Of a stretch of 60,829 bases of DNA, positions 19,382 through 28,839 are shown piece by piece. A program made the translations under genes and the position numbers. How positions within the stretch are numbered: the first letter of the stretch is position 1; every line of letters starts with the position of its first letter. This stretch comes from Armatimonadota bacterium (GTDB taxonomy: Bacteria; Armatimonadota; Zipacnadia; UBA1398; JAKPQA01). The stretch covers positions 1-60,829 of the forward strand of contig JAKPQA010000114.1 of the NCBI GenBank assembly GCA_029547025.1. The letters run 5' to 3'. The notes under the pieces are model-generated. The model was not told the origin of the DNA, searched no databases, and saw only the letters and a list, made by a program, of their open reading frames with translations.

Positions 19382-19627
19382 TCAATCCGCCACACGGTAA
19401 AGCCGCCATTCCCCGGCTGCGTGATGGTGAAGCTCATACACCGCGCCATCGCCGGCCAGAACCCGATAGGCCCACCGAGGGGCTTCCCCCAGCCACCAAC
19501 AGCCGGCTTCCTCCCAAGCATCCAAGAGGTCGCGGACGGCCATGCGTCGATCGCGCCACGTGAACACTCGCGGCGCCCCGTCGGAATGGGGTGTGACCTG
19601 GATGGGCCGGTCGATTCGCTTGCTCAT
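19382..19627 (-). CDS. DUF6504-like small protein of the mutasome operon
   Basis: The ATG at 19627 overlaps the imuB stop (ATGA), so it is translationally coupled; the longer open frame starting at 19717 lies inside imuB and is not needed. The 81-residue product contains VFTWRDRRMAVRDLLDAWEE, CWWLGEAPRWAYRV and VYELHHHAAGEWRLYRVAD. I recognise this as the DUF6504 pattern (W-R-x-R-x-x-V, then YEL and W-L-x-R-V-x-D), a family seen beside Y-family polymerase genes in actinobacteria. Its biochemical role is unknown. The position between imuB and dnaE2 suggests an accessory factor of the translesion complex. The assignment rests on motif memory, not a search. Confidence 0.75.
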   Translation of the reverse strand: MSKRIDRPIQVTPHSDGAPRVFTWRDRRMAVRDLLDAWEEAGCWWLGEAPRWAYRVLAGDGAVYELHHHAAGEWRLYRVAD

Positions 19628-20790
19628 GGCACTCCGTGGTCCAATGCGGCCAACATGCGCTCTCGGCGAGGGATCTCGAGTTGCGTACCGAGCACGGCTG
19701 ATCCCGCCCCACAACACTGCCGGGCCTGCTCCAAGGCTTTGAAGAGTCGCTCTTTGGTCTTAGCGCGGAGGGGCCGGCCGCCGAACAGGTCGAGTTGGAT
19801 ATGAGTCGTCCGCTGTAGGTCGCCCACCTCCAGCTCCAGAGCCTCCAGGGGCTCCGTCAACTCCAGCCGCGACCAGAGCCATCGAAAGGTGCTGAGAAGA
19901 TCCTCCTCACACCCGATGGGAACCCGCAGCGGATGGGTGCGCGACCGTTCCCCGCCCTCGGCCCACTCCACCCGTAGGCGCACGCGCTGGCACAGTTCTT
20001 GCCGTTCACGCAGCGCCTCGGCGAGCGAATTCACCAAGTGCCGCAGCACCCGTGCGGCCGACTCGGAATCCGCCAATCCACCGGGGAAACACTCCCGAAC
20101 GGAGATGACTCGAGGTGGGTAGAGGGACTCGACGGGGGAATCATCGATCCCCTTCGCCAACTGAGCGATGCGCCGGGCTTCAGCCCCGAAGTGCTCTGCC
20201 AGGCGTAGGTGTGGCACGCGCTGCAGCTCGCCGATTCTCGACAGCCCCAGTGCCTGCAGATGATCGAGGACGCGTTCATCCAGCGGCCAGAGCCACTGCA
20301 CGGCCAGCGGCTCGAGGAATCGCGCGGCCCTGTCGGCGGAAATAGCCTCGCCGGGTGCCTTGCGGGAGACGATCTTGGCGACCAGTTTCGAAGGACCGGC
20401 ACCGACTTCGGCCGTGCACCCGGTGGCCTGGCGAACATCCTTCGCGATCTCCTGCAGAGCCGTCTGCGGGGCGATCGCGCCGGCCAGGTCGAGGAAGGCC
20501 TCGCCCAGCCCAACAGGCTCCACCACGGAAACATGGGTCACGCAGACCCGTAGCGCCTGATGCCACAAGGCTTCATAGCGGCCTTCGACGAATGGAAAGG
20601 CCTCGATCATAGGGCAAAGCGCACGGGCCTGGGTGAGCTTCATCCCGAGGGTGATACGCTCTCCCTCGGCTTCGGCCGTTAACGAGAGGATCCGGCCTTG
20701 GCGGTGAACCGCCACAGGGATTCCGGCCAAGTCACGATTACGGGCTTCCATCTCGGCAGCCAGCCGGGGCAAAGACAGGAAGCCGACCAT
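19624..20790 (-). CDS. imuB: ImuB-like Y-family DNA polymerase homologue
   Basis: I chose the ATG at 20790 because the in-frame ATG at 20835 overlaps the promoter -10 box and would not be transcribed. The product has 388 residues. Y-family features are the N-terminal FLSLPRLAAEMEARN, GIPVAV and GMKLTQARALCP. The palm motif appears as EPVGLGEAFLDLAG, where active polymerases have S-x-D-E. The first-strand Asp is also missing, so it is probably inactive, as in ImuB. A helix-hairpin-helix region (LQALGLSRIGELQRVPHLRL) and little-finger domain follow. QLDLF at residues 332-336 is a good beta-clamp-binding motif, typical of ImuB as the hub that recruits DnaE2. No imuA/recA-like gene is next to it. 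Confidence 0.88.
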   Translation of the reverse strand: MVGFLSLPRLAAEMEARNRDLAGIPVAVHRQGRILSLTAEAEGERITLGMKLTQARALCPMIEAFPFVEGRYEALWHQALRVCVTHVSVVEPVGLGEAFLDLAGAIAPQTALQEIAKDVRQATGCTAEVGAGPSKLVAKIVSRKAPGEAISADRAARFLEPLAVQWLWPLDERVLDHLQALGLSRIGELQRVPHLRLAEHFGAEARRIAQLAKGIDDSPVESLYPPRVISVRECFPGGLADSESAARVLRHLVNSLAEALRERQELCQRVRLRVEWAEGGERSRTHPLRVPIGCEEDLLSTFRWLWSRLELTEPLEALELEVGDLQRTTHIQLDLFGGRPLRAKTKERLFKALEQARQCCGAGSAVLGTQLEIPRRERMLAALDHGVP

Positions 20791-20803
20791 TGTCCCACGC
20801 TCC

Positions 20804-20863
20804 AGAACATTTGTTTGCCAAACTTCTGTTTGCATTTATAGCATAGAGGGCCGTGAACGTCAA
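20804..20863 (-). promoter_or_regulatory. sigma70-type promoter with two LexA-like operators for the imuB operon
   Basis: On the minus strand, TTGACG (20863-20858) and TATAAA (20840-20835) are separated by exactly 17 bases. Just downstream, over the expected transcription start, lie CAAAC-TTCT-GTTTG (20819-20832, perfect palindrome) and AGAAC-ATTT-GTTTG (20804-20817). Both have the A-A-C-N4-G-T-T core of Gram-positive-type LexA boxes. The position and the gene content (imuB, dnaE2) make SOS repression by LexA the natural reading. The LexA recognition sequence of this lineage is not known to me. Confidence 0.72.
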
Positions 20864-20910
20864 GAGGTTCAGGCCGAAGGGCGAAGGAAGCCCAGCCAAT
20901 GCACACGGCT

Positions 20911-20948
20911 GAAAACCGGAGACTGTCACCCATGGTCCGCACTCAGCG
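20911..20948. repeat. solo end of the MITE-like repeat
   Basis: GAAAACCGG followed by AGACTGTCACC and ATGGTCCGCACT matches the terminal arm of the element at 21047-21249, without an opposite arm. It is probably a degraded or partial copy. Confidence 0.55.
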
Positions 20949-21046
20949 CCCCGGCCGACCCTGAGGCCTGTCTCAGACCACAAGCAGGGGTGTTATCCTG
21001 AGCGCGTCAACGGGCGGTGCCCGCAGGCCGAGGCCAGAACACGGTC

Positions 21047-21249
21047 GAAAACCGGTGACAGCCACGAATGGCACGCACTTAGGGTCGGCACCCGCGCACA
21101 CCCAACCGTAGGCGAGGCTTCAGCCTCGCGCGAAGTGGCTCTACAGGCCATTGTGAGCCGAGGCTAAAGCCCCGGCTACAGAGGTGATGCGACATACGCC
21201 TCTGGCATCGGGCTTAAGTACGGACCATTCGTGACAGTCACCGGTTTTC
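21047..21249. repeat. MITE-like element, copy 1
   Basis: A 203-base non-coding element with imperfect terminal inverted repeats of about 36 bases. Both ends start GAAAACCGGTGAC and continue CACGAATGG, and I count about 31 matches in 36. The interior carries two further short palindromes, GGCGAGGCTTCAGCCTCGC and GAGGCTAAAGCCCCGGC. A second, nearly identical copy is at 30172-30409. No transposase is encoded, so it would be mobilised in trans if it moves at all. The rest of the 20864-21387 gap holds no gene that I can support. Confidence 0.75.
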
Positions 21250-21387
21250 AGCCTGGCGGTGACCTAGCCCAGAGGCGCAGTCCGGACGCCTCGGAGACGG
21301 CACTGCCCGGCCTGCCGCCTTCCACAACCAGGTCTGGCGACCGCGGGAGGCCCTAGGCCACCGCCAGCGCCCCGGAAAGGACCCCCC

Positions 21388-23592
21388 ATGCTCCCTCTGC
21401 TCAGCGCACTACCGAGTGCCCTCGCCCTGATGGCCACACCGACGCCAACACCCAACTGGATCTGGATCGAGGGAGAGGGACCTCCAACATGGGCCCCGGC
21501 GGCCGACCGCTACTTTCGCCGGACCTTCGAGCTCGACGACGTTCCCGCGAAGGTCGAACTCGCCATCACGGCCGATGACACCTTCGACGCGACCATCAAC
21601 GGCAAGCCGGCCGCCCAGGGCACGTCGTGGGAGCAGCTGTACCACGTCGACATCGCCCCACTGCTCCGCCGGGGCACCAACGTTCTGGCCGTGTGCGCGA
21701 AGAGCACCTTGCCCGGCCCGGGAGCGCTGGTCGTGCGCATCACGGGGCTGGCGGAGCCCCTGGTCTCCGACGCTCGGTTCCGCGTGACCCGCGACGCTCC
21801 CGCCGAGGGGTGGCGCGAGGTCGGCTTCGACGACTCCTCGTGGGAGCACGCACTCGTCATTGGCCCGCTCGGCTGCCCTCCGTGGGGCTCCGGCATAGCT
21901 GATCAGTTCGAAGGCGCGCACCTCATCGAGGACATCATCGCCACCTACCGCTCGGATGACCCCGTGCTCGTGGTGCCCACTCCGCGCGGCCGGCTGAGCG
22001 ACAAGCGAGACGTCACCCTGGGCCGCCTCGGACGGCCTCTGGGCGTTCGGTACGACGGCGTTCCGGCCGACAGCTACGCCATCGAGCTGCTCGACCGCGG
22101 GCTGGCAGCGTTCGGCGTGGCCGTCGAGCCCCGCGCAGCGAGCCCCGCCATCCGGCTGGTGCTAGCGCCGCAGCGCGACTCCCGGCCCCAAGCCTACTCG
22201 CTCGATATCAGGCAGGACGAGGGCGTCCGCATCCGCGCGGCCGACACGACGGGGCTGGTCTATGGCGTCGCCACGCTACTACAGATGCTCCGCGTGAACG
22301 ATGGTCAGCTCGTGGCACCCGACGCGAATCTCGACGACTACCCAGCCGCGGAGATCCGGGGCCCGGTTGTCGCGCCGTACTCGCCCAACTGGCTGGACTT
22401 CGGTGCCTACTTCAGGTTGAACGCCTGGTTCGTCGGCGATGTCCCGCCTGCCACCGTGGTCTCCGAGGCCAAGCGCCGTGGGATCGGCCTCATGCCCGCC
22501 CGGCATCTGCCCGACGAGTACGACTTCCAGAGCGATGAGGCGCTCAACGAGATCGCCCAGTGGGCGCTCTCGGCCGCCGACGCCGGCCTCCGATGGGTAA
22601 CGGTCAACGCCGACGACCACCCGGAGAAGGTCTACACCGAAGCAGACCGCCAGCGGTTCGGCGACGAGTTGCCCGGCCTCGCCAAGGCGCACGCTCACTT
22701 CATCAATCGGCTCAAACCGCTCCTCGGGGGGCGCATCGAGCTCGTCTTCTGCCCCCGGGTCTACTACAAGATCCAGGCTGGCACGGCCTACCCGCGTGCC
22801 CACGACGAACGGGCCTACCTCGAGAACCTCGCGAAAGGCATCGAGGAGCCCCTCTTGTGCTGGATCACCGAGGTCTCACCCTCCTTCCTGAGAGAGTCCG
22901 CCGAGCGCTTCCGGACGCCGCCGCTGGCCTGGCACAACTTCTTCCCCGGCGACACCACCGACTGGAAGGTCTACTACGAGGCCTATCCCGTCGTGCGCGA
23001 GCCTGGCAGCGCACGTGGGTTCTTCGTCCTCGGGAACACGCAAGAGCCCGATCTGTGGCGGCCCAACTACCTGACCTTCGCCGGTAACACGTGGAATCCG
23101 GAGAGGCCCATCGGCCTGCGCGAGGCATTCACGGCACTCTACGGCGTCCGCGCGGGCACGGCGCTGACGCGCTATGCTGAGCTCGCCGGCGGACATGACC
23201 GCCCCATCGGCGTCATGGCCGACTTCTGGGATCAGCCGCTCGAGGTGGCTCCGCGTTTCCTGGGCTCGGGCTGGGCCGGCGTGGTGCCGGGCGCCGAGCG
23301 CACGCCTGAGCTGCTGGCGCGCTGTCAGGCCCTGGCCACTTCGGCCGCCGAGGCCGCCGCCATGCCGCTGGAGGCCGAGGGCGTGCCTCCGGCCATGGCC
23401 CAGCGCCTCACCGACGAGGCCATGCGGACACACCTGGCGTTCAGCCTGTGGAGCCACCGTATCGCCACGGAGCTCGGCCAACCATGGACCGGCGAGGATC
23501 CCGCGGCACTCCGCATGCGCCTGGCCGACCTGATCGAGCGCCTCGGCCTGCCCGGCGGCGCCACCGATCTCGAGCTCACCAAAGGGCCATAG
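21388..23592 (+). CDS. secreted GH84-like beta-N-acetylglucosaminidase
   Basis: The ATG at 21388 has AGGA upstream, and the 734-residue product starts with a weak signal peptide (LPLLSALPSALALMA). Residues 20-170 form a galactose-binding-like sandwich (RYFRRTFELDDVPAKVELAI, typical of GH2/GH78 N-domains). Residues 180-310 form a GH20b-type domain (GVRIRAADTTGLVYGVATLL). The barrel follows with tandem Asp in NADDHPEK (D409, D410), as in GH84 enzymes, which use an Asp pair for substrate-assisted catalysis. LAWHNFFPGDT corresponds to the family's W-x-N-x-P segment. The C-terminus is helical. It is the first gene of a tight three-gene unit with the GT2 and YprB-like genes. The family call is by motif only. 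Confidence 0.7.
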   Translation: MLPLLSALPSALALMATPTPTPNWIWIEGEGPPTWAPAADRYFRRTFELDDVPAKVELAITADDTFDATINGKPAAQGTSWEQLYHVDIAPLLRRGTNVLAVCAKSTLPGPGALVVRITGLAEPLVSDARFRVTRDAPAEGWREVGFDDSSWEHALVIGPLGCPPWGSGIADQFEGAHLIEDIIATYRSDDPVLVVPTPRGRLSDKRDVTLGRLGRPLGVRYDGVPADSYAIELLDRGLAAFGVAVEPRAASPAIRLVLAPQRDSRPQAYSLDIRQDEGVRIRAADTTGLVYGVATLLQMLRVNDGQLVAPDANLDDYPAAEIRGPVVAPYSPNWLDFGAYFRLNAWFVGDVPPATVVSEAKRRGIGLMPARHLPDEYDFQSDEALNEIAQWALSAADAGLRWVTVNADDHPEKVYTEADRQRFGDELPGLAKAHAHFINRLKPLLGGRIELVFCPRVYYKIQAGTAYPRAHDERAYLENLAKGIEEPLLCWITEVSPSFLRESAERFRTPPLAWHNFFPGDTTDWKVYYEAYPVVREPGSARGFFVLGNTQEPDLWRPNYLTFAGNTWNPERPIGLREAFTALYGVRAGTALTRYAELAGGHDRPIGVMADFWDQPLEVAPRFLGSGWAGVVPGAERTPELLARCQALATSAAEAAAMPLEAEGVPPAMAQRLTDEAMRTHLAFSLWSHRIATELGQPWTGEDPAALRMRLADLIERLGLPGGATDLELTKGP

Positions 23593-23596
23593 ACCG

Positions 23597-24310
23597 ATGG
23601 CCGATACCTGGGTCTGTCTGGTGACCTACAACGAGGCCGCGAACCTGCCACTGGTACTCGAAGCGGTACGGGTGGCTCTACCTGAAGCGGGCATCATCGT
23701 CGTCGATGACAACTCGCCCGACGGCACCGCCTCGCTGGCCCGGGAGCGGGCGGCCCGCGACCCGGGCATCCATGTCATCGTCCGCGAGGGCAAGCTCGGG
23801 TACGCCAGCGCCCAACGGGCGGCCATCGACTTCGCTGTGGCGCAGGGAGCCGCGCGCGTCGTCACCATGGACGCCGACCTGTCGCACGACCCGGCGGCCC
23901 TGACAGCGCTGGTCGCGGCGCTCAACGACGCGGACATGGCCATCGGCTCGCGGTACGTGCCCGGCGGCGCTACTGTCGGCTGGCCGGTGCACCGGCAGCT
24001 CCTGAGCCGCCTGGGGAACCTCGCCTTCCGGTGGATCGGCGGCCTCCCCGCCCGCGACAACACCAGCGGCTACCGTGCCTACCGCACCGAGGCCATCGAG
24101 CGGCTGGATCTGGCCTCAGTGCCCGGCCGGGGCTATGCGTTGCTGACCCAGACCCTCGTCCGCGCGCAGCGGCTTGGCCTGCGCATCGCCGAGGTGCCGA
24201 TCACCTTCACCGAACGCCGCCACGGGCACTCGAAGATGTCATCGGCTATCATAGGCGAACAGCTTCGGCTCCTGGGCCGGCTGGCGTGGCAGAGGGTACG
24301 GCGCGGCTAG
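23597..24310 (+). CDS. polyprenol-phosphate mannosyltransferase-like GT2
   Basis: It starts 4 bases after the upstream stop. The 237-residue product follows the DPM1-type soluble GT2 layout: VCLVTYNEAANLP, VVDDNSPDGTA (nucleotide binding), EGKLGYASAQRAAIDFA, DADLSHDP (D-x-D metal site), AIGSRYVPGG and the acceptor-side segment DNTSGYRAYRTEAI. It ends in ITFTERRHGHSKMS, the conserved R-x-x-G-x-S-K-M motif. It lacks the C-terminal membrane domain found in some bacterial relatives. The expected reaction is transfer of a sugar from a nucleotide donor to a polyprenyl phosphate at the inner membrane face, feeding glycan or glycoprotein synthesis. Confidence 0.88.
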   Translation: MADTWVCLVTYNEAANLPLVLEAVRVALPEAGIIVVDDNSPDGTASLARERAARDPGIHVIVREGKLGYASAQRAAIDFAVAQGAARVVTMDADLSHDPAALTALVAALNDADMAIGSRYVPGGATVGWPVHRQLLSRLGNLAFRWIGGLPARDNTSGYRAYRTEAIERLDLASVPGRGYALLTQTLVRAQRLGLRIAEVPITFTERRHGHSKMSSAIIGEQLRLLGRLAWQRVRRG

Positions 24311-25240
24311 ATGGCATCACCGACGCGGTCCCCCGCCCACAGGAGGGCCCGCGACTTGCTCTCACGCGACTTGCGACGGAAGCTCTCACGGATCGGCGCC
24401 ATCCCGCCGCCGGCCGATGGCGCTGCGCCGCAGGTCCGGCCGCCCCGGCCGTCCCGCCCCGCGCCGTGGGACATCCCCGAGGACTCCTCGCCGGTCTTCT
24501 TCCCCGTGGCTGACGAGGGCGACGAGTTCGTCGATCTGCTCGGCGGGGGCGAGATCGACGCCGACTTCGGCCCCTTCTGGCTGACCGAGCTCGAGGTTGA
24601 GGGCGTTTGGCCGCGTGCCCGCGCTCTGCTTGACGACCTGGCGACGCGTCCGGGCGCGGCGCCCGACATCCCCGAGATGCAGGGCCTCGAGCCCTCGGAT
24701 CTGCTCGTCTTCGATATCGAGACCGCCGGGCTGATGGGCGCCACGCTGTTCCTCGCCGGAGTGCTGGACTTCCTGTCGGGGGCACCCCGGCTGCGCTTCT
24801 TCCTGGCCCGCGACTACGACGAGGAGCCCGCCATGCTGGACGCCCTGGCCGCGCACATGGCCCGGACCCGCGCCATCGTGACGTTCAACGGCAAGTCCTT
24901 CGACGTGCCCTTCCTCGCCGACCGCATGCGCTACCACCGGCTACGCTTTGACCCGCCACCGGTGCACATCGACATCCTCCACGCGGCCCGCCGCCGCTGG
25001 AGGGGCCGTTTCGAGAACTGCCGGCTGCAGACGCTCGAGCGCGAGCTCTGCGGCCGCCACCGGACCGACGATGTGCCGAGCGACCTCATTCCGGCCGTCT
25101 ACCACGAGTTCGTGGCCACACAGGATGCCGAGCTGCTCGTGCCCATCCTCCAGCACAACGCGCTGGATCTGCTCACGCTCTGGGAACTCCTCTGCGCGAC
25201 CCTGGCGACGCCAGTGCCCAACAGAGCCGAGAACCGGTGA
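24311..25240 (+). CDS. YprB-like RNase H-fold 3'-5' exonuclease
   Basis: It starts immediately after the GT2 stop codon. The product is 309 residues. A basic, Pro-rich N-terminus precedes the DnaQ/RNase-H-like nuclease domain at about residues 128-300. The acidic motifs are [10 protein letters not shown] (D135, E137), [19 protein letters not shown] (second motif), [10 protein letters not shown] and [15 protein letters not shown] (HxAxxD type third motif). This matches the YprB/RNase_H_2 family of predicted exonucleases. The cellular substrate is unknown. The stop codon lies within a short sequence resembling the MITE end (GAGAACCGGTGACAG, 25229 on). Confidence 0.82.
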   Translation: MASPTRSPAHRRARDLLSRDLRRKLSRIGAIPPPADGAAPQVRPPRPSRPAPWDIPEDSSPVFFPVADEGDEFVDLLGGGEIDADFGPFWLTELEVEGVWPRARALLDDLATRPGAAPDIPEMQGLEPSDLLVFDIETAGLMGATLFLAGVLDFLSGAPRLRFFLARDYDEEPAMLDALAAHMARTRAIVTFNGKSFDVPFLADRMRYHRLRFDPPPVHIDILHAARRRWRGRFENCRLQTLERELCGRHRTDDVPSDLIPAVYHEFVATQDAELLVPILQHNALDLLTLWELLCATLATPVPNRAENR

Positions 25241-25482
25241 CAGGCCGGAATCGTGCTCAGGCCGCCTCCATGGTGCGCGGTACCCAAGCCGCGCCTTTCC
25301 TCAGCCCCGCGCCGCCTTCTGCATCCAGTCCACGTCGCGGCGAGCGGGCGCGGCCTCCGAGCGCGCCATACTGGGGGGTCCACGAGGTGTGCGGTCTGGA
25401 GGTTCTGGGGGAATCTGCGCGAATATTACTCAGGTTATGTGGCATTGGTCGGTGCTCCAGACTCAGTTGCGGAGGGATGGTC
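25241..25482 (+). other. upstream region of the pseudopilin gene
   Basis: This is a 242-base gap. It begins with a weak match to the MITE end (GAGAACCGGTGACAG) and contains one AT-rich island near 25421-25440 (GCGAATATTACTCAGG) that could hold a -10 box. No convincing -35 is seen, and I find no gene here. Confidence 0.3.
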
Positions 25483-26115
<633 letters not shown>

Positions 26116-26168
26116 CCGGTCCCCCGGAGCACTGAGCGAGAGTGTCCCGACGCGAAGGAGAGTGCCAG

Positions 26169-26438
26169 ATGAGGCGGTTCATCGCCTGGGGAGTCATGGT
26201 CCTTTTCTGCGGAAGCGTCCTGGTCGGCTGCAGCTCCAAGGCCAAGGAGCCCGAGAAAGTCACGGCCAAGAAGTCGGCCAGCGAGCAGAGGAAGGGCGAG
26301 ATGTTCGACGCCGTCAAGTCGACACGCGACGCCATGCAGAAGGCCGGTCAAGCTTCTGGCGTCGCCGGAAGCGGCAAGATGCCCGGTGCCATGGGGGGCA
26401 TGAAGAACCAAGCTGCGGGCGCGGGCTCTGGCGAGTAG
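26169..26438 (+). CDS. small lipoprotein
   Basis: The ATG at 26169 follows GAAGGAGA with 8 bases spacing. The 89-residue product has a signal peptide and lipobox (CGSVLVGCSS), then a charged Lys/Glu-rich helix (SSKAKEPEKVTAKKSASEQ) and a Gly/Met-rich tail. No family is recognised. It lies 53 bases after the pseudopilin gene in the same direction and ahead of a strong terminator, so the two form one transcription unit. Small lipoproteins of this kind are common next to DUF1559 genes, but the role is unknown. Confidence 0.7.
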   Translation: MRRFIAWGVMVLFCGSVLVGCSSKAKEPEKVTAKKSASEQRKGEMFDAVKSTRDAMQKAGQASGVAGSGKMPGAMGGMKNQAAGAGSGE

Positions 26439-26487
26439 CTCGCCACGTCGCATGCGACCGGTACGCTCCACCAACATTGTCTGACGC

Positions 26488-26518
26488 AGGCGCAGACCCC
26501 GGCACGGGGTCTGCGCCT
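26488..26518 (+). terminator. strong hairpin terminator
   Basis: A perfect 13-base-pair stem (AGGCGCAGACCCC with GGGGTCTGCGCCT) closes on a 5-base loop and is followed by CTTGTCT. It ends the pseudopilin/lipoprotein unit. Confidence 0.8.
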
Positions 26519-26627
26519 CTTGTCTCGTCGCCCACGGCGCAGGTGCCGAGCCGATCCATCGCCCATCTCCACGTGAACACGAAGCGGCCGCACGGTCTCT
26601 CTGGGCTTCCCTAGCGGGGGTGACTCC

Positions 26628-28829
26628 ATGTCCGTGGGCAGACTCGGATCGCGGGCACTGAGCGTATTGGCGGCACTGCTCCTCAGCTCCGCGGCTCTGC
26701 ATGCGGGGCCGGTTGCGCCCATCCGCGTGCTGCTGCTCGGTGGACTGAACACCCACGAGGCCCAGGCCGCCCTGGAGCCCGGGCAGTCGACACGCCTCGT
26801 GAAGCGCATTCTGGAGGACACGGGACGCTTCGCTGTCGACGTGACCGAAGACCCATCGACGCTACGGCCCGGGACGTTGGCGTCGTATGCGGTTGTTGTC
26901 GACAACTGGTCGAACTACCCCGCGCCGGACTGCCCGTGGGGTGAGGAGGCCCAGAGGGCGCTGTTGGCCTTCGTTCGCGCAGGAGGCGGCTTCGTTGCCA
27001 TCCACGCCTCGACAGCATGCTTCCCCGCCTGGCCGCAGTACCGCGACCTGATCGGCATCTACTGGGAAGAGGGCAAGGCGAACCACGCCCGCATCCACAC
27101 ATTCGCCGTGAAGCCCGCGGTGCGGGACCACCCGGTGGCCAAGGGCCTGGCCCAGTTCCGCATCACCGATGAGCTCTATCAGCGGCTGACGCTGGGCCCA
27201 CGGGCCAAGGTGCTGTGCACCGCCTACTCGACGCCTGAGGCGGGCGGCACGGGGGAAATCGAGCCCATGGTCGTGGCGACACACTACGGGCGCGGGCGTG
27301 GCTTCAGCATCGTGCTGGGGCACGACGGGGTCGCCATGGACTCGGACGGCTGGCGGCTTCTGTTCGCTCGTGGTGTCGAGTGGGCCGCCACGGGCCAATC
27401 AACTGTCGCTGACCCCTACGACGTCGATGTCGCCCTGTTGCCCGTGCTCGGGTACCAATGCACCGACCGCCGGGATCGGTTGGCTGTGGTGGAGGGGCTC
27501 GTGCGCCGCGCGGCGGCCGATCCGGGCCGGCGTGCTCTCGTGGCGGCCAAGCTCGCCGCCGCCATCGAGGCGGATGCCACGCCGGATGCCCGTCGCTTCC
27601 TGTTCGACCAGCTCTCACGGATCGCCACGGCCGCCGAAGTACCCACGGCCTGCCGATGGCTGGGCGATGTTGAGCTCGGGTCCCGGGCGGTCCAGGTGTT
27701 GCAACGCCTCGACGACCCGGCGGCGGCCTCAGCGCTGCGGGCGGCGACCCTCAGGCTCCGGGGTCGGCCCCTGGTGGGTGTGTTGACCGCGCTCGGGGCG
27801 AAGCGGGATCGGGGCGCTGTGCCGCTGCTGGTACGGCACGCGGCGAGTTCCGACCGCGAAGTGGCCCTGGCCGCGGTCGATGCACTCGGCCAGGTCGGTG
27901 GCGTGAGAGCGGTCGATGTCTTGCGCCGCGCGCGGGCCGAGGCTCCTGCCGACTGGAGTGCGCCGATCGCCCATGCACTCATCCGTGCGCTTGAGTCGCT
28001 GGATCCGGGGGACCCAGGGGCACTGGCGGAGTGGCGGTCTATCTGGGCATCAGCGGCGCCGATGCCCGTTCGCAGGGCGGCGTACCATCTGCTGGTTCGT
28101 GGGACGGATGACGCCTCGCTGGTGTTCGACGGGCTGCGGAGCGGGGATGCGGTGACGGCGGCGATCGCTGCAGAGGCGATGGCCGGGCCTGGCAGGGCGC
28201 CGCTGCGCCGGGTGGCGGCCGAGGGACTCTGGGGCTTCAGTCCGGCTGTGCAGGTCATCGTCCTCGGCGCCCTGGCGCGTGACCCCGATCCGACGTTGGC
28301 CCAGCAGGTGGAGCCACTGCTCGACTCCGGCGACCGTCTGGTCCGCTCCGCCGCCCGGGAAGCGCTCCGCCGTTGTGGCGCGGCCGTGCCAGCATCGCAC
28401 AGTGCGGCATTCACCGACCCCGGCCCGAACCTCGCCCTCGGCGCGAAGGCGTCAAGCCCCGACGGGATCGAGAGTGACGGCCAGGCGAGCGGCGATGCCG
28501 CAGCGATCGACGGGGACTTGAGTACCTACTGGGACGAGGCCGACCACCAAGCCGAGTACCTACTCTGTGTGACATTCGCCTCTCAGGTCGAGATTGGGGC
28601 GCTGCGCATTACGGGGTTCCAGCACCACGAGTACGCACCCAGGGACTTCGCGGTCCTCTGTGACGGGAAGACGGTCCTCGATGTGACCGACGCGGAGTAT
28701 GACCACAACCAGTTCGCCGTCCGGTTCACGGCCACGCGGTGCAAGACGCTGACGCTCCGCATCCACGGCTACTACGGCCTGAGCCCGGCCATCCGCGAGA
28801 TGGAGGTGTTCGGTCCGGGAGCAGAGTGA
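26628..28829 (+). CDS. secreted ThuA-domain protein with HEAT repeats and a discoidin-like domain
   Basis: The ATG at 26628 follows GGGGGTGACTCC. The 733-residue product has a signal peptide (LSVLAALLLSSAALHAG). A ThuA domain (class I amidotransferase-like fold) spans about residues 32-260: VLLLGGLNTHE, VVVDNWSNYP, GGGFVAIHASTACF, PVVAKGL-like DHPVAKGLAQF and VLGHDGVAM. A middle region of about 300 residues has HEAT-like helical pairs (VALAAVDALGQVGGVRAVDV). The C-terminal 140 residues form an F5/8 type C-like sandwich (YWDEADHQAEYLLCVTF, LTLRIHGYYGLSPAIREMEV) that probably binds carbohydrate. ThuA proteins are linked to trehalose or other sugar metabolism, and the reaction is unproven. The next gene, 10 bases on, is a Gfo/Idh oxidoreductase. 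Confidence 0.8.
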   Translation: MSVGRLGSRALSVLAALLLSSAALHAGPVAPIRVLLLGGLNTHEAQAALEPGQSTRLVKRILEDTGRFAVDVTEDPSTLRPGTLASYAVVVDNWSNYPAPDCPWGEEAQRALLAFVRAGGGFVAIHASTACFPAWPQYRDLIGIYWEEGKANHARIHTFAVKPAVRDHPVAKGLAQFRITDELYQRLTLGPRAKVLCTAYSTPEAGGTGEIEPMVVATHYGRGRGFSIVLGHDGVAMDSDGWRLLFARGVEWAATGQSTVADPYDVDVALLPVLGYQCTDRRDRLAVVEGLVRRAAADPGRRALVAAKLAAAIEADATPDARRFLFDQLSRIATAAEVPTACRWLGDVELGSRAVQVLQRLDDPAAASALRAATLRLRGRPLVGVLTALGAKRDRGAVPLLVRHAASSDREVALAAVDALGQVGGVRAVDVLRRARAEAPADWSAPIAHALIRALESLDPGDPGALAEWRSIWASAAPMPVRRAAYHLLVRGTDDASLVFDGLRSGDAVTAAIAAEAMAGPGRAPLRRVAAEGLWGFSPAVQVIVLGALARDPDPTLAQQVEPLLDSGDRLVRSAAREALRRCGAAVPASHSAAFTDPGPNLALGAKASSPDGIESDGQASGDAAAIDGDLSTYWDEADHQAEYLLCVTFASQVEIGALRITGFQHHEYAPRDFAVLCDGKTVLDVTDAEYDHNQFAVRFTATRCKTLTLRIHGYYGLSPAIREMEVFGPGAE

Positions 28830-28839
28830 GGGGAGCCGA

